A stretch of DNA of 64,000 nt from the NCBI RefSeq assembly GCF_963678845.1, contig NZ_OY787466.1, positions 868,001 through 932,000 of the forward strand, written 5' to 3'. Position numbers and translations under genes: made by a program. The stretch is from an uncultured Bacteroides sp. (lineage in GTDB: Bacteria > Bacteroidota > Bacteroidia > Bacteroidales > Bacteroidaceae). Under the pieces are notes generated by a model. The model was not told the origin of the DNA. It did not search any database and saw only the letters and a list, made by a program, of their open reading frames with translations. Shown one piece after another: positions 45,756 through 54,971 of this stretch (the stretch's first letter is position 1; each line of letters opens with the position of its first letter).

Positions 45756-47204
45756 ATGGTGAAGTATAAAATCTTAATTGCATTTACGTTTATTGTTTTT
45801 TTCTCATTCAAGATGATGGCTCAGCCCAATGTGCACAATCAATCTACAGTGTATGAATGGCCAAAAGATTCTTTAGTTAAGAATAAGCTTGATCAGTGGC
45901 AGGACAAGAAATTTGGAATGATTATTCACTGGGGAATTTACTCTGTTCCGGGAATGATTGAATCGTGGAACCTATGTTCGGAAGATTGGATAGAACGTGA
46001 TAGTACGATTACGTATGATAATTATAAAAAATGGTATTGGGATTTATCAAAGTCGTTTAATCCCGTAAAGTTTAATCCAGAGCAATGGGCACAGGCAGCG
46101 TATAGTGCGGGCATGCGTTATGTGGTTTTTACAACAAAGCACCACGACGGATTTGCTATGTTTAATACCAAACAAACTGATTTTTCTATTGCTCAAGGAC
46201 CATTCAAAAATAATCCTCGTGCGGATGTGGCTAAATATGTATTTGATGCTTTCCGCCGAAAAGGGTTCATGATTGGAGCTTATTTCTCTAAACCCGACTG
46301 GCATTCTGAATATTATTGGTGGCCAAAATATGCTACTCCTGATAGAAATAATAATTATGATATTGAAAAACATCCATGGAGATGGAATAAATTTAAGCAG
46401 TATACCTATAATCAGATTAGTGAACTAATGCATAACTATGGTTCTATTGATATTTTATGGTTGGATGGAGGCTGGGTTCGCCCGTTAGAAACAGTTACTG
46501 ATGAAGTTCGTTCATGGGGAGCTAATATTCCAAAATGGAGTCAGAATATTGATATGAAGAGTATTGGCAATATGGCTAGAGCTGCTCAACCAGGATTGTT
46601 AATGGTGGATAGAACTGTTCATGGGCCTTATGAAAACTATCAAACGCCAGAACAAAAAATACCATCAGTAAAGCTAGATCATCCTTGGGAAAGTTGTATG
46701 ACTTTGGGTGATGCCTGGGGATTCGTACCAAATGATAAGTATAAATCATCAGCAAAGGTTATTCATTCTTTGATAGAAATTGTTTCAAAAGGTGGCAGTT
46801 TACTGCTTGGAGTTGGACCTTCACCTGAAGGTTTGATACCTGATGAGGCTGTTAAATGTATGAATAAAATAGGGCTTTGGATGAATAGGAACGGGAAGGC
46901 TATCTATAATACACGGCCTGCTGATAAGTATAATGATGGTGGTGTTTGGTTTACCCAGAGTAAAGATGGAGATAAAATGTTTGCTTTGATTTGTTTGCAA
47001 GAAGGTGAAAAAGCGCCACGTTTTGTGGAGTGGAATGGAAATATTCCAAAGAGAGGTAGTAAAATGATATTTTTGGAAACAAATAAACCGGTGAAATGGT
47101 TTATGACAAATGGGAAGATCAAAGTCGTTTTGCCTGAAAACTTACCTAATGAGCTTGAGGCTCTAGCTTTCTCGTTTGTTCCGGATTCAAAGAATAACTT
47201 TTAA
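45756..47204 (+). CDS. Alpha-L-fucosidase, GH29 family
   Basis: I use ATG 45756 (482 residues) because it starts a clean signal peptide (MVKYKILIAFTFIVFFSFKMMAQ); the frame is also open upstream to an ATG at 45681. GH29 motifs are WQDKKFGMIIHWGIYSVPG, YVVFTTKHHDGFAMFNTK, and the nucleophile Asp in IDILWLDGGWVRP, plus LLLGVGPSPEGLIPDEA. It removes alpha-fucose from glycans in the periplasm or at the surface. It is the first of four closely packed genes with the CBM9-like, GHL10-like and GH92 genes. In this locus core or antenna fucose of N-glycans is a plausible target, though this is inference. Confidence 0.94.
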   Translation: MVKYKILIAFTFIVFFSFKMMAQPNVHNQSTVYEWPKDSLVKNKLDQWQDKKFGMIIHWGIYSVPGMIESWNLCSEDWIERDSTITYDNYKKWYWDLSKSFNPVKFNPEQWAQAAYSAGMRYVVFTTKHHDGFAMFNTKQTDFSIAQGPFKNNPRADVAKYVFDAFRRKGFMIGAYFSKPDWHSEYYWWPKYATPDRNNNYDIEKHPWRWNKFKQYTYNQISELMHNYGSIDILWLDGGWVRPLETVTDEVRSWGANIPKWSQNIDMKSIGNMARAAQPGLLMVDRTVHGPYENYQTPEQKIPSVKLDHPWESCMTLGDAWGFVPNDKYKSSAKVIHSLIEIVSKGGSLLLGVGPSPEGLIPDEAVKCMNKIGLWMNRNGKAIYNTRPADKYNDGGVWFTQSKDGDKMFALICLQEGEKAPRFVEWNGNIPKRGSKMIFLETNKPVKWFMTNGKIKVVLPENLPNELEALAFSFVPDSKNNF

Positions 47205-47213
47205 AAAGAAACA

Positions 47214-48335
47214 ATGAAGATACCAAATATCATTTTTATGAAGAGAATATTGCTGTATTTGTTCCTGTTTTTTGGATATGTTTCGTGTTGGGCACAACCA
47301 TCATTCAGTGGACTTGAGAACTTATTTTCCTCTCCTAATAATTATGTGATAAGATATACATCTACTAAGCCCATTATAGATGGAAATATCACAGATAAGG
47401 TGTGGCAAAATGCAGCATGGAGTAACTTTTTCAGAGATATTGAAGGTGATGCGAAGCCCAATCCATATTACAATACTCGGGTGAAAATGCTTTGGGACAG
47501 TACTTATTTGTATTTAGCAGCTGATATTGAGGATGAACATGTATGGGCTAATCTTCGTAATCATGATGAAGTGGTTTATTATGATAATGATTTTGAAATT
47601 TTTATTGATCCAGACAACAATACTCACCAGTATTTTGAGATTGAAGTAAATGCCCTGAACACTATATTTGATTTATTTCTTTCGAAACCTTACCGTAATA
47701 ATTCACATGAATTAGTTGGCTGGAATACTGAAGGTTTACGTTCTGCAGTAAAAATTCACGGTACATTAAATAATCCTAAGGATAAGGACAAGGGGTGGAC
47801 TGTTGAATTTGCTATTCCTTTTAGTGCGTTGACTCTCGGATCTGGCGTCACTATCCCTAAGGAAGGAAGCTTATGGCGGATTAATTTCTCAAGAGTAGAA
47901 TGGAATACTTCTATTGAAAATGGAAAATATGCAAAAAAGAAAGGTGCTGACGGCAAAGTTTTACCTGAGAATAACTGGGTGTGGTCTCCACAAGGATTAA
48001 TCAATATGCATTATCCTGAACGTTGGGGGTATCTCCTTTTCACTTCAAAAAAGGACAAGGATGAGCTTCCTGTTTTTCAATTACCTTATTCCGAGAAACA
48101 AAAACAATATCTTTGGCTGATTTATTATCGCCAGAAAGAGTTTCAGAAAAAAAACAATAGATATGCAAACTCACTTGGTGAGCTAAACATTGCTCCTTCT
48201 GCTTTTGAGATAGATGGGATTGGTAACTCTATAGAAATGGAGGCTACTAAGCATCAATTCTATGCTTCTATTAGTTCGTTGAAAAGTGCTACTTTGAGTA
48301 TTAATAACGAAGGATTAATTGAATACGGGAAATGA
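47214..48335 (+). CDS. Secreted carbohydrate-binding family 9-like protein
   Basis: 373 residues; a second start at 47238 (MKRILLYLFLFFGYVSC) would give the more classical signal sequence, with a possible lipobox Cys. The CBM9/DOMON-like domain is visible: STKPIIDGNITDKVWQNAAWSNFFRDIEGD, RVKMLWDSTYLYLAADIEDEHVWANLRNHDEVVYYDNDFEIFIDPD, and WTVEFAIPFSAL. The C-terminal part (SEKQKQYLWLIYYRQKEFQKKN) is unassigned. It is 9 bp after GH29 and overlaps the next gene by 4 bp. It probably holds or presents glycan; no catalytic residues are known for this group. Confidence 0.85.
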   Translation: MKIPNIIFMKRILLYLFLFFGYVSCWAQPSFSGLENLFSSPNNYVIRYTSTKPIIDGNITDKVWQNAAWSNFFRDIEGDAKPNPYYNTRVKMLWDSTYLYLAADIEDEHVWANLRNHDEVVYYDNDFEIFIDPDNNTHQYFEIEVNALNTIFDLFLSKPYRNNSHELVGWNTEGLRSAVKIHGTLNNPKDKDKGWTVEFAIPFSALTLGSGVTIPKEGSLWRINFSRVEWNTSIENGKYAKKKGADGKVLPENNWVWSPQGLINMHYPERWGYLLFTSKKDKDELPVFQLPYSEKQKQYLWLIYYRQKEFQKKNNRYANSLGELNIAPSAFEIDGIGNSIEMEATKHQFYASISSLKSATLSINNEGLIEYGK

Positions 48336-49426
48336 CAAGTAGAAGAACATTTATCAAAACCAGCATTTTAGCCGGATTGTCAATGTCTGTGCTTCCTGAT
48401 GTCTTGAACGCTGCAGAACCTTGGAGTAAAAAGAAAAAGCATGGATGGAAACATTGGGTGTGGATAAATCCTAAAGAGGGAGAATTAGAATCAGAACTGG
48501 CAATTAGATATAAAAAATATTACGAAGCAGGAATCCGGGGCATATTTTTCGGAAAAGATAATGAGAGTCATTTCCGTATCGCAAAATCTCAGGGATTGGA
48601 AACACATCGCTGGTTATGGACTATGAACCGTGGAGATAAGGCTCTTCTGGAAATGCATCCAGAATGGTATGCAATAAACCGGAAAGGAGAATCGTGCGCT
48701 GAAAAACCTCCGTATGTTAATTACTATCGCTGGCTTTGTCCTTCTAAAGAGGATGTGCAGCAATATATTTTCGATGATATAGAGAGTGTACTTGAAAAAG
48801 ATTATGTTGATGGTATTCATTTAGATTATATTCGGTACTGTGATATAGTGCTTCCTGTTAATTTATGGAAGAATTATCATATTGAGCAAATCAGAGAGTT
48901 ACCTGAATATGACTACTGTTATTGCGAAACATGCCGAATGAAATTTAAAGAGCAGTTTGGCATGAATATTAGTGAGATAGAGTATCCTGAAGCAAGTCTT
49001 TCCTGGAGACAGTTCAGATATAATTCAATTACTAATATAGTTAACAATATTGCGAAAGTAGCAAAGAAGCGTGATAAGAAAATTACTGCGGCAGTTTTCC
49101 CAACTCCTGAAGTGGCTAGAAGAAATGTACGTCAGGATTGGATTAACTGGAATTTGACTGGTGTCTATCCCATGATTTATCATAACTTCTATAAAGAAAA
49201 TATTGCTTGGATTGGAGATGCTGTGAAAGAAGGTATTCGGGGAATAAATAATAAATTTCCTTTGTATGCCGGGCTTCATCTTCCTGATTTTAATGATGAT
49301 GCTGAACTGAGAGAAGGAATTAAATATGCACTAAATAATGGAGCGGGAGGTGTTTCGCTTTTTGGTGATGTTACAGATAATGTGTTGAGTGTATTAAAGG
49401 AGTTTGTGAAATATAAGAACGTGTAA
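48332..49426 (+). CDS. Putative glycoside hydrolase (GHL10-like) with Tat signal
   Basis: 364 residues. The N-terminus MTSRRTFIKTSILAGLSMSVLP has a twin-arginine motif. The TIM-barrel body has KHWVWINPKEGELESELAIRYKKYYEAGIRGIFFG, WYAINRKGESCAEKPPYVNYYRWLCPS, and YVDGIHLDYIRYCDIVLP. The last of these is the hallmark of glycosyl-hydrolase-like family 10 proteins. The segment DYCYCETCRMKF adds a CxCxxC motif. Start and upstream stop overlap (ATGA), so it is translationally coupled to the CBM9-like gene. Substrate is unknown; it is the least characterised enzyme of this locus. Confidence 0.82.
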   Translation: MTSRRTFIKTSILAGLSMSVLPDVLNAAEPWSKKKKHGWKHWVWINPKEGELESELAIRYKKYYEAGIRGIFFGKDNESHFRIAKSQGLETHRWLWTMNRGDKALLEMHPEWYAINRKGESCAEKPPYVNYYRWLCPSKEDVQQYIFDDIESVLEKDYVDGIHLDYIRYCDIVLPVNLWKNYHIEQIRELPEYDYCYCETCRMKFKEQFGMNISEIEYPEASLSWRQFRYNSITNIVNNIAKVAKKRDKKITAAVFPTPEVARRNVRQDWINWNLTGVYPMIYHNFYKENIAWIGDAVKEGIRGINNKFPLYAGLHLPDFNDDAELREGIKYALNNGAGGVSLFGDVTDNVLSVLKEFVKYKNV

Positions 49427-49437
49427 ATATACATATT

Positions 49438-51729
49438 ATGAAAAATAACAGTTTGTTAAAAGGTTCTATGAGATTTATATTTGTTTACTTGATTATTGCA
49501 TCATGCATTCAACCTTGTGCAGGTAAGCAATTGAAGAATACCAATTGTTTGGTGAGCCTTACTCGTTATGTTGATCCTTTTATTGGTACAGGATTGCATG
49601 GTCATGTTTTTATGGGCGCTAATGTTCCTTTCGGAGCAGTACAGGTTGGCCCTGTGAATCTTAGTGAAGGATGGGACTGGTGTTCTGGATATAATTATGT
49701 TGATTCAACAATTGTTGGATTTTCACAGACTCGTCTTAGTGGAACAGGAATTGGAGACCTGGGTGATATTTCATTGATGCCAGTCACCGGAAAGGTGAAA
49801 TGCTCAAAAGGTACCCTTGCCAATCCTGAGAGTGGTTATGTTTCTCTCTTTTCTCACAAGCAAGAAACGGCTCGCCCCGGATATTATTCAGTTCGCCTGA
49901 AAAGATATGGCATAAATGTGGAACTTACAGCTACTCAGCGCGTAAGCTTTCATAAATACAGCTATCCGAAGGCTGAAGATGCTGGAATTATAATTAATCT
50001 GGAACAGGGTATTGGTTGGGATACTCCGGTGGAAACCTATATCACTGCAGAGAATGATAGCACAGTTTCCGGTTACAGATTATCAAAAGGATGGTCTAAA
50101 GACCAGCGTATTTATTTTTATGCCAGTTTCTCAAAACCATTTAAAAACTTTACTGTATCTGACACAACTGCAGTAAAGCCTGGTAGGTCATTGAAGGCTC
50201 AAAAGGTTTATGGAGTAGCAAACTTTCGTACACAGGCAAATGAAGATATAATGGTTAAAGTTGCTATTTCTCCTGTAAGTATTGAAAATGCCAAAGCCAA
50301 TATGAAGGCAGAATTGTCGGGGTGGAATTTTAAACAGACTGCAGTCAAAGCAGATAACGCATGGAACAAGGAGCTAAGTAAGGTAGTTATTAAAGCAGAT
50401 AACATTGCTCGGATGCGTACGTTTTATACGGCTCTTTATCATACAATGATTGCTCCTTCACTTTTTAATGACACCAATAAAGATTATCGTGGAACCGATA
50501 AGAAGGTTTATAAAAATGCTCCGTTTACTAATTATACCACTTTCTCTTTGTGGGATACTTACCGTGCTGCACAACCTTTGTTTACGATTTTACAGCCAGA
50601 AAGAACTTCTGATTTTGTAAATACGCTTCTGGCTATCTATCAGCAACAAGGCAGACTTCCTGTCTGGCCTTTAATGGGAAGTGAGACCGACTGCATGGTA
50701 GGTAATCCGGGTGTTATGGTTGTTGCTGACGCTTACTTAAAAGGAATAAAAGGCTTTGATAAGAACCTTGCTTACGAGGCAATGAAACAAACAATGATGC
50801 AAGATGGACGTGGGCTCAACTATGTTAAGAAGTATGGGTATATACCTGCAGACAGCACAGTTGAATCTGTAGCAATGGGAATGGAATATGCCATTGCCGA
50901 CTGGAGTCTGGGGCAAGTTGCAAAGAAAGAGGGATTCAAAGAGGATTATCTCTATTTTGATAAACGAGGAAAGGCTTATAAAAAATATTTTGATCCTCAG
51001 GTTGGATTTGCCAGAGGACGTATGGGTGATGGCTCATGGAGAACACCGTTTAATCCGTTTACCTCAATTCACCGCCAGAACGATTATACAGAAGGAAATG
51101 CATGGCAATATACCTGGCTGGTTCCTCAGGATGTTGAAGGACTGATCAGCTCTTTTGGTGGAGATAAAGCATTTACCACTAAACTGGATTCTTTGTTTCT
51201 TGCTAAAGGCGAATTAGGAAAAGATGCTTCACCGGATATCAGTGGCTTGATAGGACAATATGCTCATGGCAATGAACCGAGCCACCATATAACTTATATG
51301 TATGCTTATGTGGGTCAGCCATGGAAAACTGCAGATAAAGTACGTTATATTATGAATACGCTGTACACAGACCGCTTCGATGGCCTTTGCGGAAACGAAG
51401 ATGTAGGCCAGATGTCAGCTTGGTATGTTTTCTCTGCATTAGGATTCTATCCTTTAAATCCATCAAACGGATGCTTTGTCTTTGGTAGTCCCGTGGTGAA
51501 CAGTGCCACTATTAATGTTGGTAACAATAAGACGTTTACTATGACTGTTAAGAATAACAGCAGTGAAAATAAGTATATTCAGCGCATGACATTGAACGGA
51601 AAGATGTATCCTAAATCCTATATTCAATATAAGGATATTATGAATGGTGGTGCATTAGTCATTGAAATGGGTAACAAACCCTCTTCCTGGGGTGTAGCTC
51701 CAAATGAACGTCCACATTCAGAAATGTGA
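49438..51729 (+). CDS. Alpha-mannosidase, GH92 family
   Basis: 763 residues with a signal sequence (lipobox-like IIASCIQPC). GH92 hallmarks: YVDPFIGTGLHGHVFMGANVPFGAVQVGP, DWCSGYNYVDSTIVGFSQTRLSGTG, FSLWDTYRAAQPLF, YTEGNAWQYTWLVP (with the catalytic acid Glu), GNEPSHHITYMYAYVG, and GNEDVGQMSAWYVFSALGFYP. These are calcium-dependent exo-acting alpha-mannosidases that remove terminal mannose from N-glycans or mannan. It is 11 bp after the GHL10-like gene. With GH125 and the GH2 enzyme it forms the demannosylating set of the locus. Confidence 0.95.
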   Translation: MKNNSLLKGSMRFIFVYLIIASCIQPCAGKQLKNTNCLVSLTRYVDPFIGTGLHGHVFMGANVPFGAVQVGPVNLSEGWDWCSGYNYVDSTIVGFSQTRLSGTGIGDLGDISLMPVTGKVKCSKGTLANPESGYVSLFSHKQETARPGYYSVRLKRYGINVELTATQRVSFHKYSYPKAEDAGIIINLEQGIGWDTPVETYITAENDSTVSGYRLSKGWSKDQRIYFYASFSKPFKNFTVSDTTAVKPGRSLKAQKVYGVANFRTQANEDIMVKVAISPVSIENAKANMKAELSGWNFKQTAVKADNAWNKELSKVVIKADNIARMRTFYTALYHTMIAPSLFNDTNKDYRGTDKKVYKNAPFTNYTTFSLWDTYRAAQPLFTILQPERTSDFVNTLLAIYQQQGRLPVWPLMGSETDCMVGNPGVMVVADAYLKGIKGFDKNLAYEAMKQTMMQDGRGLNYVKKYGYIPADSTVESVAMGMEYAIADWSLGQVAKKEGFKEDYLYFDKRGKAYKKYFDPQVGFARGRMGDGSWRTPFNPFTSIHRQNDYTEGNAWQYTWLVPQDVEGLISSFGGDKAFTTKLDSLFLAKGELGKDASPDISGLIGQYAHGNEPSHHITYMYAYVGQPWKTADKVRYIMNTLYTDRFDGLCGNEDVGQMSAWYVFSALGFYPLNPSNGCFVFGSPVVNSATINVGNNKTFTMTVKNNSSENKYIQRMTLNGKMYPKSYIQYKDIMNGGALVIEMGNKPSSWGVAPNERPHSEM

Positions 51730-51885
51730 TTTTGAATAATTGATTTAAATTCATATAAAACAATATGAGGTGGCAGTAAAAGTACAGTTGACTTTTTCTA
51801 ATCAGTTCTAATTCAATGTTATAGTTAAAGTAGAGCAAAGCCGGTAATGAACTAAGCAGAATCAGGCAAATAGATTGGTCAATCA

Positions 51886-51935
51886 TGTACATGTTTGAAT
51901 CTGATCATGTACAAGTTTACCCCCTAACATGTACA
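51886..51935. repeat. Phased 22-bp repeat array with CATGTACA cores (site 3, three units)
   Basis: TGTACA at 51886, 51908 and 51930, an exact 22-bp pitch, each preceded by CA; two of the three are CATGTACATG palindromes. The array ends 124 bp before the GH2 start, a distance like that of site 1 from corA. The rest of the 51730-52058 gap shows no gene. Confidence 0.8.
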
Positions 51936-52058
51936 TGATTGGATACAGACAACCTTATAAGAACACTAACTTATATAATTATATATTGTAAATCTAAAGG
52001 GCTTATAGAATAGTGAAGTCAATCCTGTTGTATAAATCTCTGTTAATTTGATAATACG

Positions 52059-54710
52059 ATGAAAAAGAAATGTTTTAATATTTTTATCTCTCTTTTATTC
52101 TTTGCAGTTGCTTCTTCTGCTCAGAACCGCTATGAACTAAATAGCGGTTGGAAGTGCCGGTCAATAGAAGCTGTCAAAGATTCGGGAGATGTTATCTCAG
52201 AGTCATCTTATTCTTTATCCGAATGGAAGAATGCAGTAGTACCCGGTACCGTGTTGACAACAATGTTGGCCAATAAAGAGATTCCGGACCCATTTTACGG
52301 AATGAATAACGAGCAGATTCCTGATATCTATAAAACCGGAAGAGCATACTATACCTATTGGTTTGCTAAGAACTTCAAAGAAGAATGCCCGGTTAAAGGC
52401 AATCAGGTTTGGCTCACTTTCAGAGGTATAAATTATAGTTGCAAGATTTATCTCAATGGCCAACTTATTAATAAGGAACCATACGAAGGGATGTTTCTTC
52501 GCAAAACATTTAATATTACGAAGTTCTTGTCAAAGAGCGGTGATAACCGTTTGGCTGTGATTGTTTTCCCCCCCAATCCGGTTGGAAATCCAAATGGAGG
52601 ACAGGGAGGCGATGGCACAATAGCCCGCAATGTATCTCATCAGTATGTGGCAGGTTGGGACTGGATCAGACCTATCAGAGACCGAAATACCGGTATTTGG
52701 GATAAGGTATATATTGAAAAGACAGGAAGTGTAAACCTCAGTGATGCACATGTAGTGACACTGGTTCCAGGAAAACGTACTCCCGAAGGAAAACAAGCTG
52801 AAGCATTGGTCAAAGTATCGGCAGACATTGAAAATGCTTCCGGTAAAATTGTAACGGGAGTATTGAAGTATTCTCTTGAGGGAATTGTTATTTCAAAGAG
52901 AGTAACCATTGATCCTTATAAGAAACAACATATCTTTTTACCTGATTACACATTGAAGAATCCTAAATTATGGTGGCCGGCAGGTTATGGAGCACAGAAC
53001 CTATATAAAACAGAATTAACCTTTGAAGAACAGGATAAGAGTATCTCTGATCGCGAAGATATTCGTTTTGGAGTACGACAGATTGAAACAACCTGGAATG
53101 AAACAACAAAAAGCAGTCAGGTACAGGTAAATGGGCAAAAGATATTTATAAAGGGGGGCAACTGGATTATCTCTGATGCGATGCTTCGTTTTACTCCTGA
53201 ACGTTATGATGCTGAAATACGTTTCCATCGTGATATGAACCTGAATTTATTGCGTATCTGGGGAGGGGCTCTTGTAGAACGTCCTGAGTTTTACGATGCC
53301 TGTGATCGTTACGGTTTACTTGTTATGCAGGATTTCTGGATGTCCGGAGATTGCAATGGTAGATGGGTAGATCCGTTAAAAAGTGAAGATCAGTGGACAA
53401 GAAGAAAATATCCCGATAATCATAGCCTCTTTTTAGAATCTGCTGCCGATATGATAAAAATGGTGCGCAATCATCCTTCACTGGCAATGTGGTGCGGTGG
53501 AAATGAAATTACCCCTACTGCAGATGTTCTGACAGTTTTACGCGACTCAATTTTACCTACTTTAGATGGTACCCGTAAGTTCTTTGAATATTCCAATAGT
53601 GATGAAATGTCATTTAATTCGATTGGTGGAAATGGAGATGGACCATACTCCATTCAGCCTTTGAGTGTTTTTTGGAATGAACGTACTTATCCTTTTAACT
53701 CAGAAGTAGGCTCTGTGGGTGTAGGTGATTATGAATCTCTGAAACGCTTTATGCCCGAAAAGAACATGGTACTTCCTGTTTTCCATCCAAATGAAATACC
53801 AAATGAAACTGCTGATTCAGTATGGACCTATCACACATACACCGGAGTGGGTTATGAAGGATCTATTGAGCCTTACGGAAAACCATCAGATATCCATGAT
53901 TTCTGCATGAAAGCCCAACTGGTCAATTATGATCAATACCGCGGATTAATTGAAGGCTTCAGCTCTCACATGTGGGATTGGTACACCGGTGTAATTATTT
54001 GGAAAACCCAGAATCCATGGACTGCAATGAGAGGCCAGATGTATGATTACTATCTGGATCCTAATGCTTGCTTGTATGGGCTAAGATCGGGAAGTGAAAA
54101 GTTGCATGCAATGTGTAACCTTACAGATGGTATGGTGATGATTGTCAATAATGATTTTAATCCATACAGAAACATCATGTTGTCAGTTAAATGGCTAGAT
54201 ATGAAAGGGAATAGTCGTACATTATCTCAGGTATTCACATTCCTTGGAGCTTCCAGCAACAAAAAAATATTCTCTATCAAAAAAGGGATCGAAACTCTTG
54301 CTAAAGAGAATGGAGGCTTCCTTCAACTTCAACTTTTGGATGAGAATAAACAGGTCTTGAGTGATAACCTTTACTGGTTGCCAGATGGAACAGGTAAGTA
54401 CAGTGGATTAGCTGAAATGAAGAAAGTAAAACTAGATGTATCTGTTATGCCCTTACAGGCAGGGAAGGTAGAAGTTACACTCTCTAACCCAGCAGGTAAT
54501 CCGGTTGCATTCTTTAATCGTGTATCTGTTGTTAATAAAAAAACTGGCGAAAGAATATTGCCATCGTTCTACAGTGATAATTATTGTTCAGTAGTTCCGG
54601 GTGAACAAAAGAGGATCATAATTGAATACCCAAGTAATATACAATCACAACCAGTTATTACGGTTTCAGGATGGAATGTTGATGAACAAGAAATAAGTAT
54701 AGGGAAATAA
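52059..54710 (+). CDS. GH2 beta-mannosidase-like enzyme
   Basis: 883 residues with a signal peptide (MKKKCFNIFISLLFFAVASSAQ). GH2 architecture: a sugar-binding jelly roll (YELNSGWKCRSIEAVKDSG, VWLTFRGINYSCKIYLNGQLI), Ig-like domain, TIM barrel, then C-terminal beta domains. Acid/base Glu is in NHPSLAMWCGGNEITP and the nucleophile Glu in TYPFNSEVGSVGV. WCGGNE is typical of the beta-mannosidase, endo-beta-mannosidase and exo-glucosaminidase branch. In an N-glycan locus, hydrolysis of the core Man-beta-1,4-GlcNAc bond is the likely task. The gene starts after a repeat array, apparently as a new transcription unit. Confidence 0.9.
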   Translation: MKKKCFNIFISLLFFAVASSAQNRYELNSGWKCRSIEAVKDSGDVISESSYSLSEWKNAVVPGTVLTTMLANKEIPDPFYGMNNEQIPDIYKTGRAYYTYWFAKNFKEECPVKGNQVWLTFRGINYSCKIYLNGQLINKEPYEGMFLRKTFNITKFLSKSGDNRLAVIVFPPNPVGNPNGGQGGDGTIARNVSHQYVAGWDWIRPIRDRNTGIWDKVYIEKTGSVNLSDAHVVTLVPGKRTPEGKQAEALVKVSADIENASGKIVTGVLKYSLEGIVISKRVTIDPYKKQHIFLPDYTLKNPKLWWPAGYGAQNLYKTELTFEEQDKSISDREDIRFGVRQIETTWNETTKSSQVQVNGQKIFIKGGNWIISDAMLRFTPERYDAEIRFHRDMNLNLLRIWGGALVERPEFYDACDRYGLLVMQDFWMSGDCNGRWVDPLKSEDQWTRRKYPDNHSLFLESAADMIKMVRNHPSLAMWCGGNEITPTADVLTVLRDSILPTLDGTRKFFEYSNSDEMSFNSIGGNGDGPYSIQPLSVFWNERTYPFNSEVGSVGVGDYESLKRFMPEKNMVLPVFHPNEIPNETADSVWTYHTYTGVGYEGSIEPYGKPSDIHDFCMKAQLVNYDQYRGLIEGFSSHMWDWYTGVIIWKTQNPWTAMRGQMYDYYLDPNACLYGLRSGSEKLHAMCNLTDGMVMIVNNDFNPYRNIMLSVKWLDMKGNSRTLSQVFTFLGASSNKKIFSIKKGIETLAKENGGFLQLQLLDENKQVLSDNLYWLPDGTGKYSGLAEMKKVKLDVSVMPLQAGKVEVTLSNPAGNPVAFFNRVSVVNKKTGERILPSFYSDNYCSVVPGEQKRIIIEYPSNIQSQPVITVSGWNVDEQEISIGK

Positions 54711-54740
54711 CACGGTTTGTTTTTGTTATCCCTATTTCTG

Positions 54741-54777
54741 GTACTGGTGAATAGATTTTAGTATCTATTGCCAGTAC
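54741..54777 (+). terminator. Terminator of the GH2 gene
   Basis: GTACTGG (54741-54747) pairs with CCAGTAC (54771-54777), and inner AATAGAT/ATCTATT extends the stem past a small bulge. A T-rich run follows. It lies 30 bp after the stop. Confidence 0.75.
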
Positions 54778-54971
54778 TTTGTTTTCAGTATGACATATTG
54801 AGAATATCTTCCGATAAGATCATAGGAAATGAGAAAAATAATATTAATTTTACGATTTTAAATACGGGTTCGTATTATAGGGATGAGGTGGCGTGAAATT
54901 ATCTTAAAGCTGCTTCAGATCGTGTTTCTTTAGAAGAAATAATTTATTATTACGGATCAAAAATAACTATT

